Shown here: positions 20,641 to 33,884 of the stretch, one piece after another
How the letters are laid out: every line of letters starts with the position of its first letter
Position numbering within the stretch: position 1 is the first letter of the stretch
Assembly (NCBI GenBank): GCA_024349245.1
Contig: JALDNG010000039.1
Location: forward strand, 187,501-251,500
Source of the DNA: Neodontobutis hainanensis
Taxonomy: Eukaryota; Chordata; Actinopteri; Gobiiformes; Odontobutidae
Reading direction: 5' to 3'
DNA: 64,000 bases
Notes under the pieces: generated by a model
Seen by the model: only the letters and a program-made list of their open reading frames with translations
What the model was told of the DNA's origin: nothing
The model's database searches: none
Made by a program: the position numbers and the translations under genes

Positions 20641-23039
20641 AGGCCAAATTACTGAGCTAGACCTTTCTTAACTGTATTTGTTCGATTAGCATTAATCATT
20701 GCTATTGTCATCAGTGACAATAAAGAGAAAGATGCACAAAAGACAATACCAAAAGCTCTGTTACATATAAAAATGCTGCGACTTTTTTTTTATACTTCTC
20801 TGTTGTTGATCCAGCAATATTTACACTGATGTCACAGTTCTTTTATTACAACATTTCCCTTTGCTGACATATCAGACGTTTCACTTTACATTTGCTTTCA
20901 AAAAGCTGACAGAGCATGTTTCTTCTGACCTGCTCAGATTCTCCTCTCTAGTGAGGACAGAGGTAAAAGTGTAGGATTAGCCTGTGATTGTCAGTACCGG
21001 CCTCCACTTTCTTGATTCTGTCAGACTGTTAAGACCTGGGCCAGCCACAGTGGCGTAAGATTATAATGAATGTTGTTAATGCTTTTGAAACAAAAAGATC
21101 TGTCTTGCACAGGGCCCAGGTTTAACCCTAAAATAAAAGTTGTGTTATAGTAAAATAGTATATAAGACTGATAAAACAAAGGCCCGTCTAAGACACATTA
21201 ATGCAGCTCCAGAGCATTTCCTGTTCCTCTGGGTGCACAGCTCTCACCATACAAACCTTATGGTGCTAACAGTATGTGCGCATATGCAAAGAGCCACAGG
21301 GGCAATAGCCCCGGAATGGAAGAGCAGCCAGCTGTCTGCCGCTGGGCTGCTGGCCGCACTCCACCTCTGAGCTCATTTCTAACCTCGTCCATGTGCACGC
21401 CAACACACAGGTTCACAGGTAGACCAGCACATGCACGCTCGACGGTAGAGGGCTCCTGCTGTCTTTGGCGCCCGCGGTGCAGTATTTGGATTGGGCCATC
21501 TGGTGGAGAGTCACCTGACAGGTGTAGATGCAGCGTGCTCTCCTCTTTGTCCTCCACTGACATTTACATACACACCGCAAGCTATAAAAATGATTCTTTC
21601 TCGTTTAATTATCTCTGAATAATTAGATCTTTTTACATCATTGTGTCTGTTTGCAACAAATCCAGAACACTGAGACTAGAGTCATATATACAGTAATGCT
21701 GCATTCAGGGCCAACAAGGAAGTTAGATCATTAACATTCACAGGACTCACAAGTCAGGTTCAATAGAAGCTCTACTTTCAATAGAATCTCTATTTTCATT
21801 AAGTTTTAACACTAACATATACCCTAATACCCATTAAGCTAAGAAATAGCACTTTTAAGACATTAAGGCTGGTGTAATATACACTCAGTAAGTACTCTAG
21901 GTCACTCCATGTGGGGAATCCAAGAAAAGGAATCCCCGTTTTTCAACAGTATTTAGGACAAGCGTCTGTGTGCAATTGGAAAATTAAAAAAAACACCAAC
22001 ATGCTGGTGTTAGATTTTAGATAATGCCAATTTAATGCCATTTGCTTATTGCACCATATTTTGAACAATCTTGATAAAACATTGCAGATGAATGATTATG
22101 ACAAAGAGTGGGCACAGCGCTTATGTTAAACCATCATGGGACTTGTTAACAAACATAACCACAGTAATAATTGAACTCCTGCGGTCTATGACAAACTGCT
22201 GCACACAATCACTCATATACAGGGTTCCTGCAGTAACGCTGTATATGACTGTTACTTGCTTCCTTCTCACAAGAACAGAAAATACTTTAAGAAATAGCCT
22301 GTGAAGACAAGTATGCCTCACTACCTCTGCTGTGAATATAGTCTGACCTCATCTGTTCGGTTATTTGAGCAGACACTCTCTCTGCATCTGAAAGGCCATT
22401 TTCTCCACCGAAGTGCATTGAAGCAGTCAGGCTTGTGTTTCAGCTTGTGGTTGTGCAGGATGTGTGAATGTACAATTTAACAATCCGGTGAAGGCCAGAC
22501 ATGCTGACGAGCCGAACTCCAAACCACTGTTCAGATTGCCTTACAGATATACATTTTCAGATCATATCTTTTGAATTCCTGTCACCAGCCTTAGTCTTAT
22601 TCCCCAAATCCTCTTCTGCTCTATTACTGTATTTTCTGCTATTTATTCTAAGAATGACCTATTTTGTGGAGCACAAAATGTCTCTGATAATAGAAATTAG
22701 GAAAGTGAAATGCAAATAAGTAGCTGATTGTGCACCATTCTCTCCAAGTACGTTTAAAAAACGCTGCAAAAGCTTTTCTACAAACAGCTTTTTCAACAAG
22801 CGTTTTAGAGCAGAGTTTAATGTTGTCAAACCAGAGAGCACTTTTTAGAGTTTGGGATAAATGTTTCATGTTTCTTAAGATTTTCATTTGGTTTGGTAAT
22901 ATTTTCTTTTTAGCATGTACATATTGTGTCTTAAATAAATAAAAAAAATAGTTACCAAACCAAAAGACGTGGTTTCAAATGTTCACTTTGTATCATTACA
23001 GTCAAAAATCATCATCGACCATCAGGAAATAGTGGCGCT
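20641..23039. other. No gene recognised
   Basis: Only short overlapping open frames on both strands. The stretch 21250-21560 is more G+C-rich than its surroundings but shows no convincing exon boundaries or domain. I name no element here. Confidence 0.5.
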
Positions 23040-23165
23040 GTTGTGGGGCTTCAGTGGCTCACCTGGTAGAGAGCATACAGACTTTATGAGGGAAGTCCAG
23101 GTCTGATTTCAGACTCTGCTTCTGTCTGACCTGCTGTGGCTCTGCTTCATTTCATGCCCTGCATT
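23040..23165 (+). repeat. tRNA-derived SINE head
   Basis: TGGCTCACCTGGTAGAG matches a Pol III A box in a tRNA-like context, and CCAGGTCTGATTTCAGACTC fits a B box about 45 bases later. TCTGACCTGCTGTGGCTCTG follows, as in teleost tRNA SINEs. The anticodon region does not form a normal arm, so this is not a functional tRNA gene. Confidence 0.5.
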
Positions 23166-25060
23166 TTCTGTATTTTCTGCTCATCCCTACAACAAGAGCT
23201 GGAAACAACATGGAAGCACACTCCTGGTATATCAAAAAGAAAAAAAATGTATTCCCCAGACACAATATCCACCAAGAAAAAGGTCATAAAGAGGTCATGC
23301 ACAGTTTCTAAACTGGAGAGGATGCACCTGCGGAGAACCCACTGTAACATGGTAAAGAAATGCAGACTGCACATAGTAAAACAGTAGGCTTGTTGCTTGT
23401 TGTGGTTCATGAAAGCTAACCACTCCACCACCAAGGACCTCTCAAGATAACACTTTGTTTGTTCCATTGAACTGCTAATAATTACTACAAACTATAGCCC
23501 AATTGGTCATAATTGTCTCCTTTGGATACAACAAAGCCATAAATCCATCTGTCTGGTATGAGGACTTGACACAAGACACTTCCTTCCTTTGGTCAGCTCT
23601 ACCACAGTGCTTGGCACATCTGTCAGAACATATAGTGTATATCTCACAAAAGTCCGAGGCAGCTCTAGTAAAAATGCAAAGCCAAAATACAAAGAGAAAA
23701 GGGAAAAAAAGTTTAAGGCTGGAAAAGATATCAACAGATGGAGGGGGGAAAAAGAGAAATGCTAAACAGTCGGGGAGATTGGAGGAAGAGGATTTGGTCT
23801 ATATTATCCCCGAAAGCCAAAACTCTGTTGATCTGCGTTCAGGCAAAGAAGATTTAGAATGTGTAAAATGAAAAACAAAACAGATTAACAACTGGGTAAA
23901 CAAACGTGACGAAAACTAAACGAAAGTGCAGATTCCTAGCAATGGATAACATCAAACTGACCGCAACTCTCTCTGTCTGTACTCTATGTTTGTCATGTAA
24001 AAGAATGATCAGTGACATCATGACATTATTCTGCATTAGTTCAGTGAATATGAAGTGCTGCTGGTGGAAATACATTGGGGATGGCGGAGATAATGGATGG
24101 TGTTCAGGCTGCAGGTACCTTGTGTATGCCGTCGGACCTGTCACCTGTGTTGTGGATTGTAATAAACAGGGGCTTAGCATTCATTTACCAATCCCTGCTG
24201 ATGGCATTCTGACTATTGTCATATTCTGAGGCGAATGCAAACAGACAGATTTGTTTGGCAAGTTTGACGATGACCTTTTTCCATGTCCCCAGGTGCATCT
24301 TGACATATGCATTTAAAATAAAAATGACAAGAATGGAAACCGATGTGTGAAGGACGATAGCTGTGTATGCATTTGGGCATTCATATGGACTTAGTTTTGA
24401 AGGTAGGTTTAGATTTGACAAAGTCCCTTGTATGAGGGACAAAATGTCTTCTACACTCAAAAATGATGTCCTGATACTTTTGTTTTAAACTTATTTACTA
24501 AATTTGTAGTCATTAGGTTGATTAGTGTGTTTCAAAAAGTATGTTTAGCATAAAATGACGTACCTCATCTACAAACTTGTCCACACTTTGCTCTTTCTTT
24601 TTTTGTCTCTGTTTTTTAGAAGAAGTATTTATAGAGCACATTTTGTCTCATGACAACACTTACGTTGACACTCGCTGATACAGCTTACTGTTATCCCATG
24701 GAAATAAGAAGCCTTTTTTCTATGTACCATCTCCACTATACTGAGAGTATAAACACTGGTTAATCACACATAACTGACAACACACCATCAACCTGCACTG
24801 TTATTTGTACTATGGACACAGATTACACTTCACCTGTTGCTTGAGTTCACTTTACCATGACAACCTGCACAGATTAACCTTGCACTGACTGCCTGCACTC
24901 GAGCTAGTGTCTAGTCTCTATTGCGCTGTATTTTGCTCTTTTCTATTACAACAGTTTGACGTATGGCACCTTTATATCATTTTTTTAGGTTTATAGTTTG
25001 ACATTCTAAAAGCAACAATGACCTGTCAAACAGGTTTGTTAGATATGATATTAGCTAAAG
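23166..25060. other. No gene recognised
   Basis: The longest frame (23503-23871, 122 residues) has no recognisable domain, and a similar-length frame opposes it on the other strand. I see no element I can name. Confidence 0.5.
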
Positions 25061-25330
25061 GTCTGTCTGCATGTGCTCCCCATGTGACCGTGGGTTCTCT
25101 CCAGGTCCGGTGCCCTCCCACCGTTCAAAGACATACATGTGTAGGTCAATTGTTCAATCTAAATTGCCCCTAGAGAATGAATCTCAGAGTAGTTCTTTGT
25201 CACTATCTTTCCCAGTGACAGTGAATAAATGACCATTGTCTAGGATGTACCCTGCCTCAGGCCTAAATCAACTGGGAGAGGCTCCTGCAATCTTCGACTG
25301 GATCAAGCAGTAGAAAATGAATGAATGAAT
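25061..25330 (+). repeat. SINE-like repeat, 3' two thirds
   Basis: GTCTGTCTGCATGTGCTCCC, then GTGGGTTCTCTCCAGG, TTCAAAGACATACATGTGTAG, AATCTAAATTGCCCC and AGTGAATAAATGACC, ending in GGCTCCTGCAATCTTCGACTG and the tail GAAAATGAATGAATGAAT. Same family as 19655-19960, with the tRNA-like head missing. Confidence 0.65.
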
Positions 25331-26655
25331 TTTTGATAATGTAAACAGGTTATTGAAGAAGAACTCTGCTCTGAGGAAACAACATTTTTGCTCTAACAGG
25401 AGGATATAGCTAGTATCTCTTGTGGTTTGTTGCACTTTAAGGTTTTTGCATCTTAATAACTATGCACGCTGTGTGTCTTTTTATAATCTCAGGGATGCTG
25501 CTGCTGGAAACCTGAGCTAATCAAGTTGTACAGTATTATATTTGCTCCATGTTGACACATACAGTACATAGTACTCAGATGCTGGGCACCCTGAATTTAT
25601 GAGGGGTTGTTCAATTTCAACATAGACGTAATAAATATATAGGACGTAAAACCCAGGAGACATTAGTAACGTTCAGCAACTATAGTTACATCGGTTTTAT
25701 TAGGGATTAATTTCAGGCTTTAGGAAATTAGGGGTTTGCAGTTTAAATTGTTGCACAGCACTGTATTCAAAGGAACAGCAGCTTCCTGGTAGTAAACATA
25801 GCACATTCATTCAGTCACTGTATCGTTACTGTCTCAGCAACTGTCGCCTCTAATAAGAACTTTAATTTAGTCACAAAACTTTGCTCTCCAGAGAGCCCGA
25901 ACAGCGGTGGCCTACATTACTGAGTCGTGGCGCGTTCTGCTGAGTCAGCTCGTGCCGCCCAGTCTGCATGTGCATGTGTGTGAGTGTGCTTTTGTGTGTC
26001 CCATGTTGCTCTGTGATGGCAGCTGCTTAGTGGCCAAATGCATTTTAAATTAATGGCACACATGGCACATACTAACTAACTAACTAACTAACCTCCAGAC
26101 GTCATCCTCATTGTTTTATGGGCTTTTAATTAAACATGTCATCTCTCCCAGGCACAAACATTCATCTTATCAAACAATTAAGAAAATAACACAATACAGT
26201 GCAGTGTTCTGTGAGACAAAAATGTAATATTTAAACTGTGTTGGATTACTCAGCCATGTGTTCATCCTCTGTGCATGCTCAGCCTCCAGTCATCACTTGT
26301 TCTTTTACCCCAGCCCACCTCTCTACAGTGAGGTTTCACTGAGCTGGATTTGATTAGATGTACGGCTCATTATTTGGGGGATCGATAAAGTATATGGGCA
26401 CTCGTGCGTCTGAACTGGAGTGGACTGAAGGCAGAATGGGATATAAGGAGCTTGGGATGAAATAGATTCACTAATACAGAGCTACTTTACACTCTGACTC
26501 TTTCTCTTGCTGTTGAAATAATGCAGCCTAATATCGCCTTCACGCAGCTCTATGTACACAAAAAAATAAATAATAAACTTGTTTTATTTCAAGGCTTGTA
26601 GTGTGAGTTGCCAAGATAATATAGGATCACATAACAATTATAGGTAGAGCCACTT
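25331..26655. other. No gene; short (ACTA)n microsatellite at 26071-26093
   Basis: Nothing coding is supported. A tetranucleotide ACTA tract of about five and a half units lies at 26071-26093. Confidence 0.5.
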
Positions 26656-26897
26656 TTCCTCCACATCGTGAGGAGCCAGCTGAGGCTTCTGTCCTCGAGC
26701 CGGAGCATGTCCCACCGGGAGGAGACCCCGGGGAAGATCTAGGACACACTGGAGGGATGATGTCTCACGGCTGGCCTGGGAACATCCTCAGTATCTCCTG
26801 GAGCTGGAGGAAGTGTCTGTGGAGTGGGAGGTCTGGGCATTTCTGCTTAGACCGCTGCCCCCCGACCCAGCCCCAACGGTAGAAGATGGATGGATGT
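26656..26897 (+). mobile_element. Rex3-like (RTE clade) LINE 3' end
   Basis: Translation from about 26729 gives PRGRSRTHWRDDVSRLAWE, then LLELEEVSVEWEVWAFLLRPLPPDP. This matches the C-terminal end of teleost Rex3/RTE reverse transcriptase proteins (GRPRT.WRD..S.LAWE, EELE.V.GEREVWASLLRLLPPR). The tail is GATGGATGGATG (about 26885-26896), the repeat that ends Rex3 copies. Only about 240 bases remain, with a deletion near 26690. 5'-truncated copies are usual for this clade. Confidence 0.75.
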
Positions 26898-29800
26898 AAA
26901 ATTAAAACTAAGTCAAGCTTTGACAACATATAGAACATAACATATATAGTCAGTAACATCATAAGTAGATCTTATGAGACATACAGGATAAAAAAATATG
27001 TCTCAACAATTAGTTGTTTTTTTCTGAGCTTAATAAACTCCAAACAAATATAGCTTAAGAGATGCACCAATCTTCTGTCTTAGACACTTCCTGAAGATGA
27101 AAAAGCAGGACTGTTTAAAGCATGCAGGGCCAAACAAAGGCAGAATCCCAGGTGATAACTGTACAGCTTGTGGTCTTCGTTATGATGGGAAGCCCCACTG
27201 TCTCATTCCAACTCAGTCGCAAATGGTCTCATATAGTTGTAATGAGGTACACTAAACCAAACCAGTCCAAGACATAGCCATGATTTTTGGATTTGTTAAT
27301 GCCAATAAGTGACTTGTCCGAACCATGAATGAAAGAGAATCTATGTACCCAACACCTATCCCTGATCCATCCATATAACTCAAAGAACTGAGAACGCTGT
27401 CGTGTCTTTATTGAGCCCAGACCGGTCTGCGGTGCATTTTCAAATCTGGTGCTAAACTGGATTTGATTTGCTCTGCATGAGAGTTGTAAAAGGGCAACAA
27501 TACACTAGCTTCAATCAATTACATGAAACCTATTTAGGTTCAATTCAAACACTTGCAGTTAAATGTGAAATCACTAAATAAATCAAAATATAGGAATTGT
27601 AGCAAGACATGGCCAGATCTGAACAAGTGAACACTGGTGATATAACCACATGAATATTTGATGAGTAAAAGTCAATAGAGCTATTACAGAGGCAAGGAGA
27701 AATATGAAAGTCAACTGCATTAACTGCTGTACCATTATTTATTTTTGATTTTTGACAAGACACCCTTTGAAGGAAATGTTTGTAATGGGCCGAAGTTGTC
27801 AATGAATGCACCATCATAATCTTTGGACTTCTGCAGATGTAGGACAATAATAAAAAAGAAAAGACATAACAGCATTATTTACAAACTACAGTCAGTCACA
27901 GATGCACATACTCTCTCACAGCTAGACAGAAGTTGCTAACGCTCGCTTTCATCATCTTTAAATCTGCTCGGTCTCATCACTCTGAGTTGAACTTCAAAGG
28001 CTGATGAAAACAGCGAAGACTAAGACAGAAGTCATGAAGAGTTGAGAAGATAAGACAGGATTCATTGAGCATTTTACAGTCAGTACGTTCACATGCAGGT
28101 AGAGAAATCATAATTGAGTTTTAAATTGCTGTAAAACCTGACTCCGACTGAAGGGGGTGCAGTCATTCAAATTTCCAAAATTGGACAAACACACCTGGAT
28201 TTCTGGACCAGCTATATTGCATATAGTATGGTGTAATCTCTATATGCTGCTTTAGTTCCACACATTTTAATTATTGTAGATATGTAGTGCTCCAATGACC
28301 CAATTTTACTGTGAACTACACCAAACTCTTGGTTGGAAACAGTGCTTTGTAAAAAAAAAAATAAAATAAATAAAAAAACCTGATCCAATGTATTCATAAG
28401 TGAGTGTAGACCTGTCTGTGAAAAAATACATAAGATATACTCTTAATAGATTTATGTACAATGAAACAAAAATATGTTATTAGTGTTTTTTAAAAAGATT
28501 GGTGAACTCGATAGACGCAAAAGAATGACAAACAGACCGAAAGAGACAGAAAGAAACAGTGCAAGTTTGAGTTGTTAAATGTTTAAATATACCTCGGTGT
28601 CAGCTGCTCCATCTTCACTTTGTGTCAGTCCTCGGTGGAATTAGGTGACTCAGAAAGCAATTAAAAGGCTGCAGTGAGACAGAGGAGGAGGGCTGGAATA
28701 GAAAAGGATCTGGAAGAAGGGAGGAAGGAACGAGGGAGCGAGCTACAGACAAGGGAGGTGAGGAATGGAAGTGGAATCTCAAAAACAGCCGCCTACTTTA
28801 TCCTGCTCATTAAAGCCTGTGCCGCTTTCATATTAGCGCTTGTGTGCATAATCTGCGGCCGCCCTCACGTCCATGCCCACTTGCATGTGTGTAATTCTTT
28901 ATCGGTTATGTGCATGTACAGTATGTCTTTGTTCATGCTTGTTTGTTGATATTGAGGGAGATGTTTGCCTATGCAAATCAGATGTGAATAAAAAGCCTTT
29001 GAAAATGGGCATGTTGCAGCGAGTTCTGCTCTAAATCGCTGTGTGGGAGAGCTCCACAGCTGCGCTCTCTAAGCCTCACATGGAAAACAGAGCTGAATGC
29101 CTCTCAGAGAATACTCCAATGGAATGTGTGATAAAAGCTCATCATTTATGTTTGCATTGGTTCCTGTGGAGAAATTCACTTTTTATTAAGGGCAATCTGT
29201 TTGCGCTCTCGTGTTGCATTTCAAATCAAAACAAGCATTTTACACAAGTGTTAAAACGGAGGTGTTATTGTGGATTTTGTTTTCTGACAGCCGTTCGTAT
29301 ACATGGTGTTATCTGCAGTTTGAATGGATAAATGTATTCGAAGTAATTTTAGAGATCAAAAATGACACACTGTTAACTCAATATACTATGGTGAAATAAA
29401 GTGGACAATAGTGGGTGAAAAAGTAAAATTTTACCTGCAAAAGCAACACTGCACAATGCTGACTGAATTGGTAAAACATGTGAGTGTTGTCTACCGTTAG
29501 AAATGACTGTTTTTATTTAGCAAATTATTGAAAGTATTTTTTTCAATTATTGTAAACACTTAAGTGTCCACTAGGACAATTGTGTAGTAACTATTGGGAA
29601 TGCAAAAAAAAAAAATGAAGGTATGCTATACTTTATTGTCCTACATGGGAAATTTGGCCATCACATCATTCACGTTTATAAAGACATGGAGACTATTAGG
29701 TAGGTATTAGCACATGCAGATAGTCTGGGACAAACATGAGGAGGCTGCCAAACTACACCCCAGCCACTAGATCGGTCACTACAGTGACTTTTATACAGTG

Positions 29801-30639
29801 ACAGTTTATACTGGTGTCTGAATGTCTGTTGGACTCGGACGTAGTGCATCATGAACCGTAGCAAACCATGTTGGTCACCTTCCATGTTTATGTTCTTTCA
29901 CTCAAGTGTTTCCAGGGTTTGTTCTAGAAGTCCATTAAAAGTTAAAAGTACCAACAATACAGACAAGTGCACATAGAGCAGTTAGCCTTTGCAGACTTTA
30001 GTGTAACATGAACTAACACTGTATTTTATTATCTTTAACAAGACCCACTGCCATTCTGCTATTCACTTATGGGTTATATTACTTATTAAACATAATATTT
30101 AAGCCCCAAATCCTAAACAATGAACATAGACCCTTAACATTTTAACAAATTGCCCCTTATTTATTTAATAGAAATGCCATATGAAAAAGACTGGAATGTT
30201 GTTGGTTTGGCAATAATCCCCATGCTTACTCCAACTTTAACTCTATTGAAGGTAGGACCACAGGGCCATTTGTAAAGTCACTGGGTGTTCACTAACTGCA
30301 CAGGTGAGCACTTAAAACTGCTAAAGCAACTTGGCAGCCTACAGTTAACATGTTCTTACCTGCACATCATGTCTGACCTTGTCCCAAAGTCATGCTTCAC
30401 AGCAGAGATTCAGTATATAAAGTTCATATCTTCAATCTCAAGGTCATGTCCCAGAAACATAGAAAATGTATGTATTAGTGATGTGATCAATTTTTGTCTT
30501 GAGATGGAGTCTTGGTCCGGTTTGAGACTAAAGATGGAAGAGTTTGGACTAGTCTAGGAGAAAACTAAATCCATAACCAAACCCAAGACCAGGACTAAAC
30601 CAGTAATATAACCAGAAACAAACTTTTATTCCCTCTTGG
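26898..30639. other. No gene recognised
   Basis: Short open frames only. At 29628-29665 the phrase ATACTTTATTGTCC followed by GGGAAATTTGG resembles one end of a common fish dispersed repeat, also hinted at near 57690. The 90-residue frame at 28674-28949 lies in a purine-rich tract and looks accidental. Confidence 0.45.
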
Positions 30640-30960
30640 GCACCCAAAATGCTGTATATCATGCTTCCATTCGCACATTCACACATTCACATTATTGGTT
30701 GTTGTCTACCTCTATAGCCACAGCTGCCCTGGGGCAGACTGACAGAGAGATGTTGCTGCCAAATAAACGGCCTCTCCAAACACTTTACATCAATCACATG
30801 CATACATTCATAATGCATTCAAACACCAGTGCCACAGAGACTGGAGGTGGGTGAAGTGTCTTTTCCAAGGACACAACAGTATAAACTGGGGGAAGTGTGG
30901 AGAACCGCCAACATTACGTTTATTGGATGACCTTCTTTTCCTCCTGAAACAATGCGCCCC
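30640..30960 (-). repeat. tRNA-derived SINE, same family as 55640-55850
   Basis: On the minus strand it reads a degraded head (ATCCAATAAACGTAATGTTGG, GCGGTTCT), then TTGTGTCCTTGGAAAAGACAC and TTCACCCACCTCCAG. The 55640 copy has TGTGTCCTTGGGCAAGACAC and TTAACCCACC in the same order. It continues with AGCTGTGGCTATAGAGGTAG. Noncoding and Pol III-type in origin. Confidence 0.5.
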
Positions 30961-32149
30961 AGTAACTAAACAAAATAGAAATTCAAGACTAATGTAGGAG
31001 TACAAGGCTAAACCCCACAACGTCGACTTAAATTTAAAAATAATGAGATTGGAGAATCTTGTACAACCAAAGATTGTGAAAACTATATAACGATATATAA
31101 TGTAATGACTATAATAATCTTGCTACAACCTAATCCCATCTATAGTATCATATCCAGTCATAGCAGTTAACTATATTGCTGCTTAATCAAATATGTGCTC
31201 AAGACTTACCTCAAGATCACTTTACAATATAAACTTCTGAAGACAGTTTGTCTTTTGTTTTCTTTTTTCTCGACTTAAAGCTGAAGTTGATGCTGCCTAT
31301 AGTGTAGACTATAACATATTGGCCATCTTTAATCACACAGAGTGACATGTAATAGTAATCTTACAGACAAAATCATACAGCTTGGCAAGGGCTTACCTTT
31401 GTTGTCTTTGTCATTATTTGGTTTTGGTTAGTGTGCTTTTGATTTTGATTAATAACCAAGCCTGAGCAGTTGAAACTAGCTCATCCTCAGCCAATGTGTA
31501 GATTGTGGCTTCCTCACATGTTCTGGATCCATCTGTTCAGCTCTCTTCACACTCATCAGCTCGTTCCATCTTCTGCTCAGTCCCAGGAATGGCCTGTTCT
31601 CTGCACACACCCAACACATTGTGTGAATGTATGTGCAGTCTTCCAGGTTATCTGTTTGAAGTGTGATCAAAGTCAGGCTCAATTGGGATGGGCAGCCAAA
31701 AAGCAACCAAAAGCACATAAGCAATGTCTGAAGTCAGATTCATGGACTAAGCATAGTATTACCATAAAGGTCAAACTTAAAGGTGCAGTGTGTAATTTTT
31801 GTCTGCTTATGGCGGCAATATTGCAATTTCTAATTTCACACCTCTCACTCATTCTTTATTGAACAGAAATAAAATTGAAAGGAATTTACATTAGTCTGTA
31901 ACATCCCTTACTGCATCTAACTTTTGTGACTACATTTAGGAAGCTACATGTTACTGCATTTGCAAAACTCAGCTTGTAATATGATTTGGGTAACCTTTTT
32001 TCTGTCAGTTGCAATTGTATTTTGTCAGTAACATGGCTGTCCCAATTCTGCACTTTTGCCAGTACAATTAATGTGGGGTGTGCTTTACAGGGTTCAAAGA
32101 AAAAATGTAAAATGGTGGAGCACGCGAAATTTAGAAGCAGGTACAGAGC
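30961..32149. other. No gene recognised
   Basis: The 130-residue frame at 31470-31862 has no domain, and an open frame covers part of it on the opposite strand. The phrase AGGTGCAGTGTGTAATTTTT near 31782 resembles the end of a fish MITE, but I could not find the second end. Confidence 0.4.
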
Positions 32150-32660
32150 TACACTATATTGCCAAAAGTATTCACTTAGCTGTCCACATCATTGAATACA
32201 GGTGTTCAAATCACTTTCATAGCCACAGGTGTATAAAATCAAGCACCTAGGCATGCATACTACTTCTACAATCATTTGTGAAAGAATGGGTTGCTCTCAG
32301 GAGCTCAGTGAATTCTAGTGGGGTACCGTGATAGGATGCCACCTGTGCCATAAGTCCAGTCGTTAGCTACTATATATTCCACAATCAACTGTTAGTGGTA
32401 CTATAACAAAGTGAAGCAATTGGCAACAACAGCAACTCAGCCACAAAGTGGTAGGTCACATAAAATCACAGAGCAGCTGCATCCAAGCCTTACATCACCA
32501 AGTACAATGGAAAGTGTCGGATGCAGTGGTGTAAAGCACCCTGCCACTGGACTCTAGAGCAGTGGAGACGTGTTCTCTGAAGTGACCAATTGTGCTTCTC
32601 TGTCTGGCAATCTGATGGACGAGTCTGGGTTTAAGGGGTCACCAGGAGCAGGATATGTAG
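32150..32660 (+). mobile_element. Tc1-like DNA transposon, truncated and dead
   Basis: It starts with the terminal phrase ACACTATATTGCCAAAAGTA and has a short leader. ATG at 32286-32288 opens a frame reading GCSQELSEF that hits a TAG stop at 32316-32318. Later frames recover IPQSTVSG, then HHQVQWK-like and SDGRVWV segments of a Tc1-type transposase, in the right order (helix-turn-helix region first, then the early DDE region). Sequence similarity ends near 32655, so the last catalytic residues and the right terminal repeat are missing. It would have cut and pasted itself at TA sites. Confidence 0.8.
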
Positions 32661-32677
32661 CACTTTTTCCAGAGCTT

Positions 32678-32757
32678 TATGTTCTACAGATCTATGTTCC
32701 ATAGACCTATTTTCCCACAGCCCCATGTTCCCACAGATCTATGTTTCACGGCTCTTG
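32678..32757 (+). repeat. Minisatellite, about five 15-17 base units
   Basis: Units TATGTTCTACAGATC, TATGTTCCATAGACC, TATTTTCCCACAGCCCC, ATGTTCCCACAGATC and TATGTTTCACGGCTC follow each other directly. The array begins about 20 bases after the Tc1 remnant breaks off. Confidence 0.75.
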
Positions 32758-33679
32758 CATGTTGTTTCCTAACCTGCAAATTGGAGCAGTAGTTGTAGAG
32801 TACAATGTCATTCAAGGTTTCAACTTTGGAGAGTCACAGGTGTCATTGTAATGTCAGTGATTGCAATTCACGATTTGGGTGCAGTCCTTTTTCTTCATAA
32901 GCAGTCACATAAACCTGAACAAGTGTGAGTATTTCCTTCGGATATATACTTGTTGTGAGTTACATGCCCGCTTGCCCATGCCGTGACAACTCCTCGTCTG
33001 AGCACTTCCCACAGACCTGGTCCCTCATCTGTATCTGACCACGGCTGGCTGACTTCAGTACACATACACACATACAGCCACAGAATCACAGCCACAGAAA
33101 AATCAGTAATGGATGCACTTAGAGTATCAGTCTCATAGAAGCTAGGGACATTTATTTTTATTCACTGCACACATGTCAAAACCTGTGTCTTCTGCAAGTC
33201 ACGCAATCATATTCAACATCATATGATTATTATGGCTTGCAGTGTGCAGTAGTTGCCAGTGTTATTGGATTAACATAATAACTTGCAGTCCTTGTAGTAG
33301 TCGTATATAGTACATTCTCTCCGTCTCAGTAGAGAGAACATTTGAAATATTTAATATTTTATGTTCATGACACCCCTACTGTTCAAATCTGAAATTACAA
33401 GTAGTTCTATAAATAGCATACCAAATATTAGACATGTCAAATTTTCAAAGGAAATTCCACCAAATTCCGGCTTCAGATTTACCTTTACAAACAAATCTAA
33501 CTCATCTGGAGTTAAGGTCATGTGTCTCTATGACCTATACTGTTGCACACGATGTCTTTAAGGGTAGGAGAAATTGGAGTACCTGGAGAAAGCTTACACA
33601 GACACAGAAAGGCCACAGAAATGCTATTGTGCTGCCCAAACAATTCTAATTCAAAGACATTTTACAAGACTATCTGCAC

Positions 33680-33742
33680 AAACTCCATTTATTCACCGCT
33701 TATCCTGTTAAGGGTCTCGAGGGGGTGGAGATAGTCTGCAAC
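33680..33742 (-). repeat. SINE-like terminal fragment
   Basis: TTATTCACCGCTTATCCTG followed by AAGGGTCTCGAGGGGGTGGAG matches the inverted 3' end of common fish repeats (GCTTATCC...GGGTCGCGGGGG.TGGAGCC). Short, and not assignable to one family. Confidence 0.35.
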
Positions 33743-33884
33743 AAATACCTGACAGTGTTACAAACTTAAGATAACCTGACCGTTTAAAGCAGTTAGCCTT
33801 GAACTCTTTGCAACACGGACTCGAAAGACCCCTTTCCTCTTTTTACACTATTTTCGGCACACAGAAGCCACTAAAGTTGTCAGT

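Noticed and set aside
23503..23871. 122-residue Lys- and Ser-rich frame
   Set aside because: No domain, and a frame of similar openness on the other strand; likely chance.
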